A stretch of 64,000 nucleotides of DNA from Micromonospora cremea (GCF_900143515.1 NZ_FSQT01000002.1:3101501-3165500); one strand, 5' to 3'. Positions 53,461-62,644 are shown, numbered from the stretch's first letter. Translations and numbers: made by a program. Notes: a model not told the origin generated them from the letters alone.

Positions 53461-54537
53461 ATGACGACGATCACTGCCTTTCGACCCCGTCCCGACTTCC
53501 GGTGGCCCGACCGGTTGGCTCCGCTGGCCGCCGGCTGGCTCGGCCTGTGGGGCGTGTTCGCCCTGCTCGGCACGATCACCGGCGCCGGCTACCCGTTCGG
53601 CGCGAACGACCCGCACGGCGGCGACGTCAACCTGCTGCGCCTGGTGCCGGTGCAGCTTGCCACCCCGCTGTTCGCCGGGGTGCTGCTGACCGCCGCGGTG
53701 GCGGCGCTGGCGATGAGCCGTCCGGCCGTACGCCCGCTCGGCGCGCCGCAGGCGCTGCTCGCCGGATACGGCTGGACGGTGGCGTTCGTGCTCGCCGTGG
53801 TCGTTCCGGACGCCCGGGTGCTGGTCATCCTCGGCTACCTGCCGATGCTGATCATCGGGGCGCCGTTCGGCTGGCCGCCCGTCGACTACTCCGAGGTCTT
53901 CACCTGGGCGCTGTTCGCCCGGTTCGCCGCGCTCGTCGGTGGGCTGCTGTTGGCCGGGGCGGTGCTCGCCTGGCAGCGCCGCACCGCCGGGGCCTGCGTC
54001 GGCTGCGGCCGCCACGACACCGGCCAGGGCTGGACCACCCCGGCCGCCGCCGTGCGCTGGGGTCGCTGGGCCGCCGGCATCGCCGCGGCCATTCCGCTGG
54101 CGTACGCGGTGACCCGGTTCGCCTGGGCGGCCGGCATCCCGCTGGGCATCTCCGCGGAGTTCCTGACCGAGATGCGGGAGACCGGGCTGGTGTGGGCCGG
54201 GTTGGGGCTGGGTGCGTTCGCCACCGTCGGCGCGATCCTCACCCTCGGGCTGGTGCAGCGGTGGGGCGAGCGGTTCCCGCGCTGGATGCTGGGGCTGGCC
54301 GGCCGCCGGGTGCCGGTGAAGCTGGCCGTGGTGCCGGCCACCCTGGTCGCCGTCGCGGTGACCGCGGCCACTCTGGGGCTGGTCAGCAACCCCGAGTTCT
54401 GGCAGCTCTCCCACGGTTTCAGCCTGGCCGGGGCGCCGATGCTGCTCTGGCCGTTCTGGGGAGTGGCGCTCGGCGCCGCCACGTACGCGTACCACCTGCG
54501 CCGCCGCGGAGCCTGCCGGCGCTGCGATCGGGGCTGA
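53461..54537 (+). CDS. Integral membrane protein downstream of a two-component system, unknown function
   Basis: 358 residues with about eight hydrophobic helices, e.g. LAAGWLGLWGVFALLGTITG, PVQLATPLFAGVLLTAAVAA, GYGWTVAFVLAVVVPDARVL, LFARFAALVGGLLLAGAVLA and LKLAVVPATLVAV-like segments near the end. Two small cysteine clusters (GACVGCGRHD near 181-189 and GACRRCDRG at the C-terminus) lie on the same, probably cytoplasmic, side and might bind a metal together. No family is recognised. It follows the response regulator after 80 nt and is probably co-regulated. A terminator follows. Confidence 0.6.
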   Translation: MTTITAFRPRPDFRWPDRLAPLAAGWLGLWGVFALLGTITGAGYPFGANDPHGGDVNLLRLVPVQLATPLFAGVLLTAAVAALAMSRPAVRPLGAPQALLAGYGWTVAFVLAVVVPDARVLVILGYLPMLIIGAPFGWPPVDYSEVFTWALFARFAALVGGLLLAGAVLAWQRRTAGACVGCGRHDTGQGWTTPAAAVRWGRWAAGIAAAIPLAYAVTRFAWAAGIPLGISAEFLTEMRETGLVWAGLGLGAFATVGAILTLGLVQRWGERFPRWMLGLAGRRVPVKLAVVPATLVAVAVTAATLGLVSNPEFWQLSHGFSLAGAPMLLWPFWGVALGAATYAYHLRRRGACRRCDRG

Positions 54538-54547
54538 GGGTGGGAGC

Positions 54548-54575
54548 GGGGCGCCCCTCGAAGCCGGGGCGCCCC
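54548..54575 (+). terminator. Terminator after the membrane protein gene
   Basis: Two copies of self-complementary GGGGCGCCCC (54548-54557 and 54566-54575) pair around TCGAAGCC, ending 13 nt before the -10 box of the next gene. Confidence 0.8.
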
Positions 54576-54601
54576 CGCGAATGTGAGCTAGCGTGGGTCG
54601 G

Positions 54602-56053
54602 GTGACTGCGCCCTCCCCGGTAATCCCGGTTCCACCGGCCGACCTGCCCGGCACGCTCGGCGCGCTACGGGCGGCCGGTCACCAGTACCGCACCGTCAAG
54701 CAGGAACTGCGCGAGAATCTCCTGGCCCGGATGCGCAACGGCGAGGCCCGCTTCCCCGGCATCGTCGGCTACGACGACAGCGTGCTGCCCGAGGTCGAGC
54801 GGGCGCTGCTCGCCGGGCACGACATGGTGCTGCTCGGCGAGCGGGGCCAGGGCAAGACCCGGCTGATCCGCTCCCTCGGCGCGCTGCTCGACGAGTGGAC
54901 CCCGGTCATCCCCGGCTCGGTGCTCAACGAGCACCCGATGCACCCGCTCACCCCGGCGTCCCGCGCCCAGGTGGCCGAGGCCGGCGACGATCAGCCGGTC
55001 GGCTGGCTGCATCGCTCGATGCGCTACGGCGAGAAGTTGGCCACGCCGGACACCAGCGTCGGTGACCTGATCGGTGACGTCGACCCGATCCGGATCGCCC
55101 AGGGCCGCACCCTCGGCGACCCGGAGACCATCCATTTCGGGCTGGTGCCCCGTACCAACCGGGGCATCTTCGCCGTCAACGAGCTGCCCGACCTGGCCGA
55201 GCGGATCCAGGTCGCGCTGCTCAACGTGCTGGAGGAGCGGGACATCCAGGTCCGCGGCTACCAGCTGCGGCTGCCGCTGGACCTGCTCCTGGTCGCCAGC
55301 GCCAACCCGGAGGACTACACCAACCGGGGCCGGATCATCACCCCGCTCAAGGACCGGTTCGGCGCGGAGATCCGCACCCACTACCCGGTGGACCTGGAGT
55401 TGGAGCTGGAGCTGATCCGGCAGGAGGCCGACCTGGTCGCCGAGGTGCCGGAGCACGTCCTGGAGGTCCTGGCCCGGTTCGCCCGGGCGGTGCGCGAGTC
55501 ACCGTCGGTGGATCCGCGCTCGGGCGTCTCCGCCCGGTTCGCCATCGCCGCCGCCGAGACCGTGGCCGGTGCCGCGCTGCGCCGCGCCGGCCTGCTCGCC
55601 GCCGCCGGCGCCCCGGAAGGACGCCCGGAGGCCGCGGTGGCCCGGGTCGGCGACGCGGTGTCGGTGACCAGCACCCTGCGCGGCAAGGTGGAGTTCGAGA
55701 GCGGCGAGGAGGGGCGGGAGATCGAGATCCTTGCCCACCTGCTGAGGACCGCGACCGCCGAGACGTTCCGTGCCCACCTGGCCGGGCTGGACCTGTCCGG
55801 CTTCACCGGCCTGGTCGAGGACGGCGCGGCGATCGAGACCGGCGAGCTGGTCGGCGCCGCCGAGCTGCTGCGTCAGGTGGGCACCGTGCCCGGGCTGGCC
55901 AAGGTGCTGGACCGGCTCGGCCTGGGCGACGCGCCCACCCCGGAGGAGGCCGCCGCGGGTGTCGAGTTCGTGCTGGAGGGGCTGCACCTGACCCGCCGGC
56001 TCGGCAAGGACGTCACGGACTCCGGGCGCACCGTCTACGGCGGCCGGAGCTGA
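54602..56053 (+). CDS. MoxR/magnesium-chelatase-type AAA+ ATPase
   Basis: 483 residues. AAA+ core: VLLGERGQGKTRLIRSLGAL (Walker A GERGQGKT), GIFAVNELPDLAERIQVALL (Walker B-like NELPDL), sensor 1 LLLVASANPEDYTNRGRII, and the arginine-finger region TPLKDRFGAEIRTHYPVDLE. The C-terminal helical lid holds SGVSARFAIAAAETVAGAAL. Such ATPases act with VWA proteins in metal insertion or protein activation. GTG 54602 is chosen since TAGCGT (54589-54594) ends 7 nt upstream. The VWA partner begins 2 nt after its stop. Confidence 0.87.
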   Translation: MTAPSPVIPVPPADLPGTLGALRAAGHQYRTVKQELRENLLARMRNGEARFPGIVGYDDSVLPEVERALLAGHDMVLLGERGQGKTRLIRSLGALLDEWTPVIPGSVLNEHPMHPLTPASRAQVAEAGDDQPVGWLHRSMRYGEKLATPDTSVGDLIGDVDPIRIAQGRTLGDPETIHFGLVPRTNRGIFAVNELPDLAERIQVALLNVLEERDIQVRGYQLRLPLDLLLVASANPEDYTNRGRIITPLKDRFGAEIRTHYPVDLELELELIRQEADLVAEVPEHVLEVLARFARAVRESPSVDPRSGVSARFAIAAAETVAGAALRRAGLLAAAGAPEGRPEAAVARVGDAVSVTSTLRGKVEFESGEEGREIEILAHLLRTATAETFRAHLAGLDLSGFTGLVEDGAAIETGELVGAAELLRQVGTVPGLAKVLDRLGLGDAPTPEEAAAGVEFVLEGLHLTRRLGKDVTDSGRTVYGGRS

Positions 56054-56055
56054 CC

Positions 56056-58008
56056 GTGGCCGGCAACCGGTTCCGGTACGGGCAGTGGCGCGGCGGCCCT
56101 GACCCGCTCGCGCCCCCGTACGACGTGCGCGAGGCGGTGGACGCGGTCGGCGCCGAGGTGCTGGCCGGCGGCAGCCTGCGGGAGGCACTGCGCGACCTGC
56201 TGCGCCGTGGTCCGCAGGGGCGTGGCGGGCTGGACGACCTGGCCGCCCGGGCCCGCCGGCTGCGCCGCGAGGCGCTGCGCCGGGGTGACCTGGACGGCGC
56301 GGTGACCCGGGCGCGGGCCCTGCTCGATCAGGCTCTCGCCGCCGAGCGGGACGAGCTGCGGGGCCGCGACGACGATGGCGCGCGGTTCGCCGAGTCGGTG
56401 CTGGACAACCTGCCCCGCTCCACCGCACGGGCGGTGGAGCAGCTGGCCGGCTACCAGTGGGCCAGCGCGGACGCCCAGAGGTCGTACCAGCAGATCCTCG
56501 ACCAGCTTCGTGGCGACGTACTCGGCCAGCGCTTCGCCGGCCTGCGCGACGCGGTGCGCGCCTCCGCCGACCCGGCCGTTCAGCGGCGGCTCGCCGAGAT
56601 GATGAGCGACCTGAACGACCTGCTGGCCCGGCACGGCCGCGCGGAGGACACCACCGACGCGTTCGCCGAGTTCATGCGCCGGCACGGCGACTTCTTCCCG
56701 GAGCGGCCGGAGACGGTCGACGAGTTGATCGACGTGCTGGCCCGGCGCTCGGCGGCGGGCGAGCGGCTGATGAACTCGCTCTCGGATCGGCAGCGCGCCG
56801 AGCTGGCCGGGCTGATGCGGCAGTCGCTCGGCGACCAGCTCGCCGGGGAGCTGTCCGCGCTCGACGAGAACCTGCGGTCGCTGCGGCCGGATCTGCGGTG
56901 GGGGCGCGGCGAGCGGGTCCGGGGCGAGCAGCCGCTGGGCTACGCCGACGCGGCCGGCGCGTTGGGCGAGATCGGCGAGCTGGACGACCTGCTGGACCAG
57001 CTCGATCAGGAACACCCCGGCGCCACTCTGGACGACGTGGACGTCGACGCGGTGGCCCGGACGCTGGGCCGCAGCGCCGCCGACGATGTCCGCCGGCTGC
57101 GTGAGCTGGAGCGGGAACTCCGCCGGCAGGGCTGGGTGAGCCGGGACGCGGACGGGCTCACGCTGAGCCCGAAGGCGCTGCGTCGGCTCGGCGGGACCGC
57201 GCTGCGGCGGGTCTTCGCCGACCTGACCGCCGGGCCGCGTGGCCAGCATGATCTGCGGTCGGCGGGTGCCGCCGGCGAGGTCAGCGGCGGGTCCCGACCC
57301 TGGCAGTACGGCGACGAGCAGCCGTTGGACGTGGTCCGCACGCTGACCCGGGCGGTGAGCCGGGCCGGGCCGAGCGTGCCGGTGCAGCTCGCGGTGGACG
57401 ACTTTGAGGTGGTGGAGACCGAGAAGCGGGCTTCCGCTGCGGTGGTGCTCTGCGTCGACCTCTCGTACTCGATGATCTCCCAGGGGCGCTGGGGGCCGAT
57501 GAAGCAGACCGCGTTGGCGCTGGCGCATCTGATGGAGACGCGTTTCCCGCAGGACGCCCTGCAGATCGTCGGTTTCGGCCGGGAGGCGATGACGCTCAGC
57601 CAGCAGGAGTTGGCCGCCGTGGAGCCGGACATGGAGCAGGGCACCAACCTGCAGCACGCGCTGCGGCTGGCCGGTCGGCACCTGCGTCGGCACCCGGACG
57701 CCGAGCCGGTGGTGCTGGTGGTCACCGATGGCGAGCCGACCGCCCACCTGGATCCGGACGACGGGGAGGCGCTGTTCCACTGGCCGCCGCTGCCGGAGAC
57801 GATCGAGGCGACCGTCCGCGAGGTGGATCGGCTCAGCCGCTACGGCGCCACCCTCAACCTGTTCATGCTCGGCGACGACCCGGGTCTGCGCCGTTTCGTC
57901 GACGCGGTGGCCCGGCGCAGCCGGGGTCGGATGTTCACCCCGGACACCGACGATCTGGGCGAGTACGTGGTCAGCGACTACCTGCGCTCCCGCCAGTCCC
58001 GCCGCTGA
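56056..58008 (+). CDS. VWA-domain partner of the MoxR-type ATPase
   Basis: 650 residues. A long, charged helical region (about 25-400, e.g. ARARRLRREALRRGDLDGAV) precedes a C-terminal von Willebrand A domain with the MIDAS start VVLCVDLSYSMISQGRWGPM (DLSYS), then QIVGFGREAMTLSQQELAAV, EQGTNLQHALRLAGRHLRRH with the MIDAS threonine, and VVLVVTDGEPTAH. The ATPase-VWA gene pair resembles chelatase-like and CoxD/CoxE-like machines that remodel a client protein. No client gene is obvious here. GTG 56056 follows the ATPase stop by 2 nt. Confidence 0.87.
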   Translation: MAGNRFRYGQWRGGPDPLAPPYDVREAVDAVGAEVLAGGSLREALRDLLRRGPQGRGGLDDLAARARRLRREALRRGDLDGAVTRARALLDQALAAERDELRGRDDDGARFAESVLDNLPRSTARAVEQLAGYQWASADAQRSYQQILDQLRGDVLGQRFAGLRDAVRASADPAVQRRLAEMMSDLNDLLARHGRAEDTTDAFAEFMRRHGDFFPERPETVDELIDVLARRSAAGERLMNSLSDRQRAELAGLMRQSLGDQLAGELSALDENLRSLRPDLRWGRGERVRGEQPLGYADAAGALGEIGELDDLLDQLDQEHPGATLDDVDVDAVARTLGRSAADDVRRLRELERELRRQGWVSRDADGLTLSPKALRRLGGTALRRVFADLTAGPRGQHDLRSAGAAGEVSGGSRPWQYGDEQPLDVVRTLTRAVSRAGPSVPVQLAVDDFEVVETEKRASAAVVLCVDLSYSMISQGRWGPMKQTALALAHLMETRFPQDALQIVGFGREAMTLSQQELAAVEPDMEQGTNLQHALRLAGRHLRRHPDAEPVVLVVTDGEPTAHLDPDDGEALFHWPPLPETIEATVREVDRLSRYGATLNLFMLGDDPGLRRFVDAVARRSRGRMFTPDTDDLGEYVVSDYLRSRQSRR

Positions 58009-58018
58009 CCCACCCCTT

Positions 58019-58093
58019 GTCGATCATGGAGTTGTGGTGGGCGACACATCCGTCACGTCCGGGTGAACCGGGCATCACAACTGCATGATCGAC
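58019..58093. repeat. Dispersed long palindrome, family A, copy 2
   Basis: Left arm GTCGATCATGGAGTTGTGGT with GGG to 58041; right arm 58071-58093 reads GGCATCACAACTGCATGATC then GAC. Twenty of 23 positions pair. The left arm is almost the same as that at 24977-24999. It lies 11 nt after the VWA gene stop. Confidence 0.7.
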
Positions 58094-58120
58094 GCGGTGG
58101 GGCGGGGTTGACTGGGGGAC

Positions 58121-58582
58121 GTGGACAGCGGGGCGCTGCGGCGGGCGTATGGCGGGGTTTTTGCCGAGATCGACGGGGCGGCGTTCGGCCCGCCGCCGGA
58201 GGGGCAGCTCAGCGCCGAGCAGATCCTCGCGCACCTGGTGGCCAACGACGAGCTGATGATCCAGGCCACCGAGGCGTTGCTGGCCGGGTCGGGGTTCGCC
58301 TACTTCGACCTGAATGACATGCACCGCCCGCAGCTCGACGCGCTGGTCGCCGAGCAGGGTGGCCTGCGTGGCCTGGCCGCGTTGCTGCACGGCACCAGTG
58401 ACCGCTTGTGCGACCTGGTCGACCAGCTCGGCCTGGCTGCGGAGACCCCGGTCGAGACCCACCTGCGGGAGGGCTTCGACCTCATCGTCGACGAGCGGCT
58501 GCCCTGGTCGCGCACCCTGGACCTGCACACCCGGGTCCACCTCCCCAAACACCAGGCGCAACTCCACATGCTCCGCACCTGA
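58121..58582 (+). CDS. DinB-like helical protein, unknown function
   Basis: 153 residues, mostly helical. Histidines sit where DinB-like folds place metal ligands: EQILAHLVANDELMIQATEA, MHRPQLDALVAEQGGLRG, and HTRVHLPKHQAQLHMLRT at the end. The similarity to the DinB/mycothiol-dependent group is weak but consistent. No enzymatic assignment is possible. GTG 58121 gives MDSGALRRAYGGVFAEI. It lies between two palindromic repeats. Confidence 0.6.
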   Translation: MDSGALRRAYGGVFAEIDGAAFGPPPEGQLSAEQILAHLVANDELMIQATEALLAGSGFAYFDLNDMHRPQLDALVAEQGGLRGLAALLHGTSDRLCDLVDQLGLAAETPVETHLREGFDLIVDERLPWSRTLDLHTRVHLPKHQAQLHMLRT

Positions 58583-58589
58583 CCCTCGC

Positions 58590-58658
58590 CGATCTTGCAC
58601 TTCCTGCCTCGACAAAGAGGGCACAGCGGGCGAATGCGCGACCGAAAGTGCAAGATCG
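58590..58658. repeat. Long palindrome with GATCTTGCACTT arms
   Basis: CGATCTTGCACTT (58590-58602) pairs perfectly with AAGTGCAAGATCG (58646-58658), with a 43-nt spacer that has some further complementarity. It lies between convergent genes and may serve as a bidirectional terminator. Confidence 0.65.
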
Positions 58659-58686
58659 CGGGCGGGTGGGGCGGGCTCGCGCGGGG

Positions 58687-59676
58687 TCAGGTCTTTAGGA
58701 GCTCGGGGCGGGGGCGGAAGGTGCGGCGGTAGGCGGAGGGGGCGACGCCGATGCGTTGGTGGAGTTGCTGGCGCAGGGCGGCGGTGGTGCCGAAGCCGCA
58801 GCGGTGGGCGATCTGGTCGACGGTGAGGTTGGTCGTCTCCAGCAGCAGTCGAGCGTGGTCGGTGCGCTGTTGGAGCAGCCACTGTGCCGGGCTCAGCCCG
58901 GTCTCCGAGCGGAAGCGCCGGGTGAAGGTGCGCACGCTCATCCGGGCCTGTTCGGCCAGGTCGCGCAGCGCGATTGGCTCGTGCAGCCGTTGCCGGGCCC
59001 ACTCGCGGGCGCCGGCGGTGCTGGTGTCGGTGGCCTTGGGCACCGGCCGCTCGATGTACTGCGCCTGGCCGCCGTCGCGCCAGGGCGGCATCACGCAGCG
59101 GCGGGCCGCCCGGTTGGCGACCTCGCTGCCGTGGTCGAGGCGGATGACGTGCAGGCAGAGGTCGATGCCGGCGGCCACTCCGGCCGAGGTGAGCACCCGC
59201 TCGTCGGAGATGAACAGCACGCCCGGGTCGAGGTCCACCCGGTCGTGCAGCCGGCGGAACTGCTCCGCGTACGCCCAGTGGGTGGTGGCCCGGCGCCCGT
59301 CGAGCAGCCCGGCGGCGGCCAGCACGAACGCCCCGGTGCAGATCGACATCACCCGGGCGCCCCGCTCGTACGCCGACCGCAGCGCCTCGGCCACCTCCGG
59401 CTCGACGGTGCCCGAGGTCAGCGCGCTGCCGTCGTGGATGCCCGCGACGATCACGGTGTCGGCGGTGTCGAGCAGCTCCAGCCCGTGGTCCGGGAGCACC
59501 TGGAAGCCGGCGGTGCTGCGGACCGGCTGGCCGCCCGGGGTGCACACCCGCACGTCGTAGAAGGAGCTCCCGTCGGCGCCCCGGGCGGTGCTGAACACCT
59601 GCGACGGGGTGCCGAGGTCCAAGCCGACCACCTGGTCGAGGGCGAGTACGGCGATCCGGTGCGGGCGTACGGTCAT
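58687..59676 (-). CDS. GlxA-family transcriptional regulator (DJ-1/PfpI domain plus AraC HTH)
   Basis: 329 residues. The N-terminal DJ-1/PfpI-like domain includes HRIAVLALDQVVGLDLGTPS, DTVIVAGIHDGSALTSG, RVMSICTGAFVLAAAGLLDG (the nucleophile-elbow cysteine is kept) and TTHWAYAEQFRRLH. The C-terminal AraC pair of HTHs is IALRDLAEQARMSVRTFTRR and NLTVDQIAHRCGFGTTAALR. Such regulators control catabolic or transport genes in response to small ligands. It diverges from the MFS gene, its likely target. ATG 59676 has AATAAT ending 6 nt upstream. Confidence 0.87.
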   Translation of the reverse strand: MTVRPHRIAVLALDQVVGLDLGTPSQVFSTARGADGSSFYDVRVCTPGGQPVRSTAGFQVLPDHGLELLDTADTVIVAGIHDGSALTSGTVEPEVAEALRSAYERGARVMSICTGAFVLAAAGLLDGRRATTHWAYAEQFRRLHDRVDLDPGVLFISDERVLTSAGVAAGIDLCLHVIRLDHGSEVANRAARRCVMPPWRDGGQAQYIERPVPKATDTSTAGAREWARQRLHEPIALRDLAEQARMSVRTFTRRFRSETGLSPAQWLLQQRTDHARLLLETTNLTVDQIAHRCGFGTTAALRQQLHQRIGVAPSAYRRTFRPRPELLKT

Positions 59677-59747
59677 GGCCCGATTATTGCGCACGATGGC
59701 TTTCCGGCCACTCGTGGCTGCCGGCGGCGCCGCCCAGACTGATCCGC

Positions 59748-61052
59748 GTGACTAAGAACCGCCGCCTGCACCCCGCCTGGCTGGTCGCCGCCATCGCCTT
59801 CGTGGCGCTGGTCGGCGCGGCCGGCTTCCGCGCCACCCCCTCGGTGCTGCTGCACCCGCTGCACGAGGAGTTCGGCTGGCCGCTGGCCACCATCTCCGCG
59901 GCCGTTTCGGTCAACCTGCTGCTCTACGGGCTCACCGCGCCGTTCGCCGCCGCGCTGATGGACCGGTTCGGTATCCGCCGGGTGGTCTCGGTGGCGCTGC
60001 TGCTGGTCGCCGCGGGCAGCGGGCTGACGGTCTTCATGACCGCCTCCTGGCAGCTGCTGCTCTGCTGGGGCGTGCTGGTCGGGCTGGGCACCGGCTCGAT
60101 GGCGCTGGCCTTCGTGGCCACCATCACCGGGCGCTGGTTCGTCCGACGGCGGGGCCTGGTCACCGGGGTGTTGACCGCGGGTGGGGCGGCCGGGCAACTG
60201 GTCTTCCTGCCGCTGATCGCGGTGCTGGTGCGCGACCACGGCTGGCGTACGGCGGCACTCGTCGTGGCCGGAGCCGCGCTGGCGGTCGTACCCCTGGTGG
60301 TGTGGCTGCTGCGCGAGCACCCGGCGGATCTCGACCTGCCCGCCTACGGCGCGAGCGAGGTCGTCGCGGCGCCGCCGGCGACCGGCGGCGCGGCGACCCG
60401 GGCGCTGGGTGCGCTCGCCACCGCGGCCCGGACCCGGCCGTTCTGGCTGCTGGCCGGCGGGTTCGCGATCTGCGGCGCGACCACGAACGGCCTCGTCGGT
60501 ACGCACTTCGTGCCGGCCGCGCACGACCACGGCATGGCCGAGACCACCGCCGCCGGGCTGCTCGCCCTGGTCGGGCTCTTCGACATCGTCGGCACGATCG
60601 CCTCCGGCTGGCTGACCGACCGGGTCGACAGCCGGCTGCTGCTCGGCGCCTACTACGCGCTGCGCGGGGCGTCCCTGCTGCTGCTGCCGAGCCTGTTCGC
60701 CGGCACCGCCAAGCCCAGCATGCTGGTGTTCATCATCTTCTACGGCCTGGACTGGGTGGCCACCGTGCCGCCGACCGTGGCGCTGTGCCGGGAGTACTTC
60801 GGCACCGCCGGGGCGGTCGTGTTCGGCTGGGTGTTCGCCGCCCACCAGCTCGGCGCGGCGGTCGCCGCGACCGGCGCGGGCCTGGTCCGGGACCAGCTCG
60901 GCGACTACGCGATGGCCTGGTACGTGGCCGGCGGGCTGTCGATCGGCGCGGCCGGGCTGTCGTTGCTGCTGCGCCGGCGGCCGGGCCGGCCGGTGCCGGA
61001 GGCCGTCCTGGTCGCCGCGACCGCGCCCCGGGCCTGGAGCTTCCGGGGTTGA
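59748..61052 (+). CDS. MFS transporter
   Basis: 434 residues with 12 predicted helices. The loop motif between helices 2 and 3 is AALMDRFGIRRVV, helix 5 has GVLTAGGAAGQLVFLPLIAV, and after a central loop the second half begins TRPFWLLAGGFAICGATTNG and has the loop ASGWLTDRVDSRLLL. This is the MCT-like/oxalate-formate branch, which usually carries organic acids. GTG 59748 is 7 nt after CAGACT. Divergence from a GlxA-type regulator suggests ligand-induced expression. Confidence 0.85.
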   Translation: MTKNRRLHPAWLVAAIAFVALVGAAGFRATPSVLLHPLHEEFGWPLATISAAVSVNLLLYGLTAPFAAALMDRFGIRRVVSVALLLVAAGSGLTVFMTASWQLLLCWGVLVGLGTGSMALAFVATITGRWFVRRRGLVTGVLTAGGAAGQLVFLPLIAVLVRDHGWRTAALVVAGAALAVVPLVVWLLREHPADLDLPAYGASEVVAAPPATGGAATRALGALATAARTRPFWLLAGGFAICGATTNGLVGTHFVPAAHDHGMAETTAAGLLALVGLFDIVGTIASGWLTDRVDSRLLLGAYYALRGASLLLLPSLFAGTAKPSMLVFIIFYGLDWVATVPPTVALCREYFGTAGAVVFGWVFAAHQLGAAVAATGAGLVRDQLGDYAMAWYVAGGLSIGAAGLSLLLRRRPGRPVPEAVLVAATAPRAWSFRG

Positions 61053-61089
61053 GGCGACGCGGCGCGAGCGCCGCCGGCCAGCCGGGCGG

Positions 61090-61794
61090 TCAGCCGAGGG
61101 TCCACTGCTGGGCGGGCCGGCCGTCGCAGGCCCGCTGCCGGACGTCGTCGCCGGCCTCGTCGCCGTCGTCGTCGGCCTGCCCGCACTTGCCGCTGTGCAC
61201 CGCGACCAGCAGCACCGGGCCGGTGCCGGTGGCGGTCAGCCGCCACTGCTGGTTGGCCCCGCCGTGGCAGGGGAACTGCAGCATCCGGGCGCCGTCGTCC
61301 CCGCTGCCGCCCTCGACGTCGAGGCACTGCCCGTGGGCGGCGTTGGTCAGCGTCACCACGTCGGCGCCGGCCGGGTTGAGCACCCACTGCTGCTCCGGGC
61401 CGCCGGTGCAGGCCGCGAGCTGTGCCTGCGCCTCCTCGTCGGCGCCGTCGAGCCCGAGGCAGAGCCCGGAGGCGGCCCGCAGCACCCTGGGGCCGGTGGC
61501 CGGGGCGGCCGGCGTGGTGGCCGCCGGGGTCGGCGACGGGGCGGTCGTGCTCGGTTCGGCGGCCGGGGTGGTGGGCTCCGCGGCGCTGGACGGCGCGCCG
61601 ACCGTCGCCGGGACGACCGGCTCGTCGCCACCGCCGAACGCCCCGGTGGCGAAGACCACCCCCAGGATCACGCCGACCAGCCCGACCGCCAGGGCCACCC
61701 GCAGCAGCGGGTCGGCCAGGGGGCCGGGGCGGGCTGTGCGCCGACCGCCGTAGACGGTGCCGGCGGGGTCGGGGCGTTCCTCGGGCGCGGACAT
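61090..61794 (-). CDS. Membrane-anchored ricin-type beta-trefoil lectin protein
   Basis: 234 residues. A basic cytoplasmic start precedes one signal-anchor helix (VALAVGLVGVILGVVFATGA, about residues 32-51), then a Ser/Thr/Pro linker of about 45 residues and one beta-trefoil of about 125 residues with three QxW repeats: PEQQWVLN, NQQWRLT and AQQWTLG. Six cysteines sit in pairs typical of ricin B lectins. It probably binds a carbohydrate outside the cell. ATG 61794 follows GAGG at 9 nt; ATG 61803 and GTG 61809 are alternatives. Confidence 0.78.
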   Translation of the reverse strand: MSAPEERPDPAGTVYGGRRTARPGPLADPLLRVALAVGLVGVILGVVFATGAFGGGDEPVVPATVGAPSSAAEPTTPAAEPSTTAPSPTPAATTPAAPATGPRVLRAASGLCLGLDGADEEAQAQLAACTGGPEQQWVLNPAGADVVTLTNAAHGQCLDVEGGSGDDGARMLQFPCHGGANQQWRLTATGTGPVLLVAVHSGKCGQADDDGDEAGDDVRQRACDGRPAQQWTLG

Positions 61795-61839
61795 ACGCGC
61801 CATCCTCACCCACGTCGGCGGGCCGGTGCCAGTCCGCCG

Positions 61840-62124
<285 letters not shown>

Positions 62125-62173
62125 ACGACCAACACTAGGCCGTGGCACCGACGGCGACAGCGGTCGCGACGGC

Positions 62174-62644
62174 TCAGCGGGTCGGCTGTGGATCGGTGAC
62201 GTCGGCCACGGTGGCCGCGAGCGCGGTGATCGCGGCGTCGGCGTCGACCGCGACGGCGAGGCCGCGCTCGCCGGCGCCGAGGGTGATCTCCCGGCCGCGC
62301 AGCCGCTCGTCCGCGATCACCGGCCAGGCGGTGCTCGCGCCGAACGGGGTGATGGTGCCGCGCTCGTAGCCGGTGGCGGCGAGGGCGCCCGCCGCGTCCG
62401 GCATGGACATCCGGTGCACCCCGAGCAGGGCGCGCAGCTTGGGCCAGGAGACGACCCGGTCGCCGGGGGTGAGGACGAACAGGTGGTCGTCCGCGCCCCG
62501 GCGGACCACGATCGTCTTGACCACGTCGGGCACGGCCACGCCCCGGACGGCGGCGGCCTCCGCCAGGCTGCCGACCGCGCCGTGCGGGATCAGCCGGTAG
62601 GGCAGTCCGGCGGAGTCCAGGGCGGCGATCGCGGGCGACGGCAT
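62174..62644 (-). CDS. YbaK/EbsC-family aminoacyl-tRNA deacylase-like protein
   Basis: 156 residues. The YbaK/ProX editing fold has VVKTIVVRRGADDHLFVLTP with the key lysine, DRVVSWPKLRALLGVHRMSM and GYERGTITPFGASTAWPVIA. Relatives remove misacylated amino acids (Cys, Ala) from tRNA-Pro or other tRNAs. The specific tRNA is not known here. ATG 62644 lies 7 nt after TACCGT on the minus strand; the longer ORF upstream is not used. Confidence 0.85.
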   Translation of the reverse strand: MPSPAIAALDSAGLPYRLIPHGAVGSLAEAAAVRGVAVPDVVKTIVVRRGADDHLFVLTPGDRVVSWPKLRALLGVHRMSMPDAAGALAATGYERGTITPFGASTAWPVIADERLRGREITLGAGERGLAVAVDADAAITALAATVADVTDPQPTR

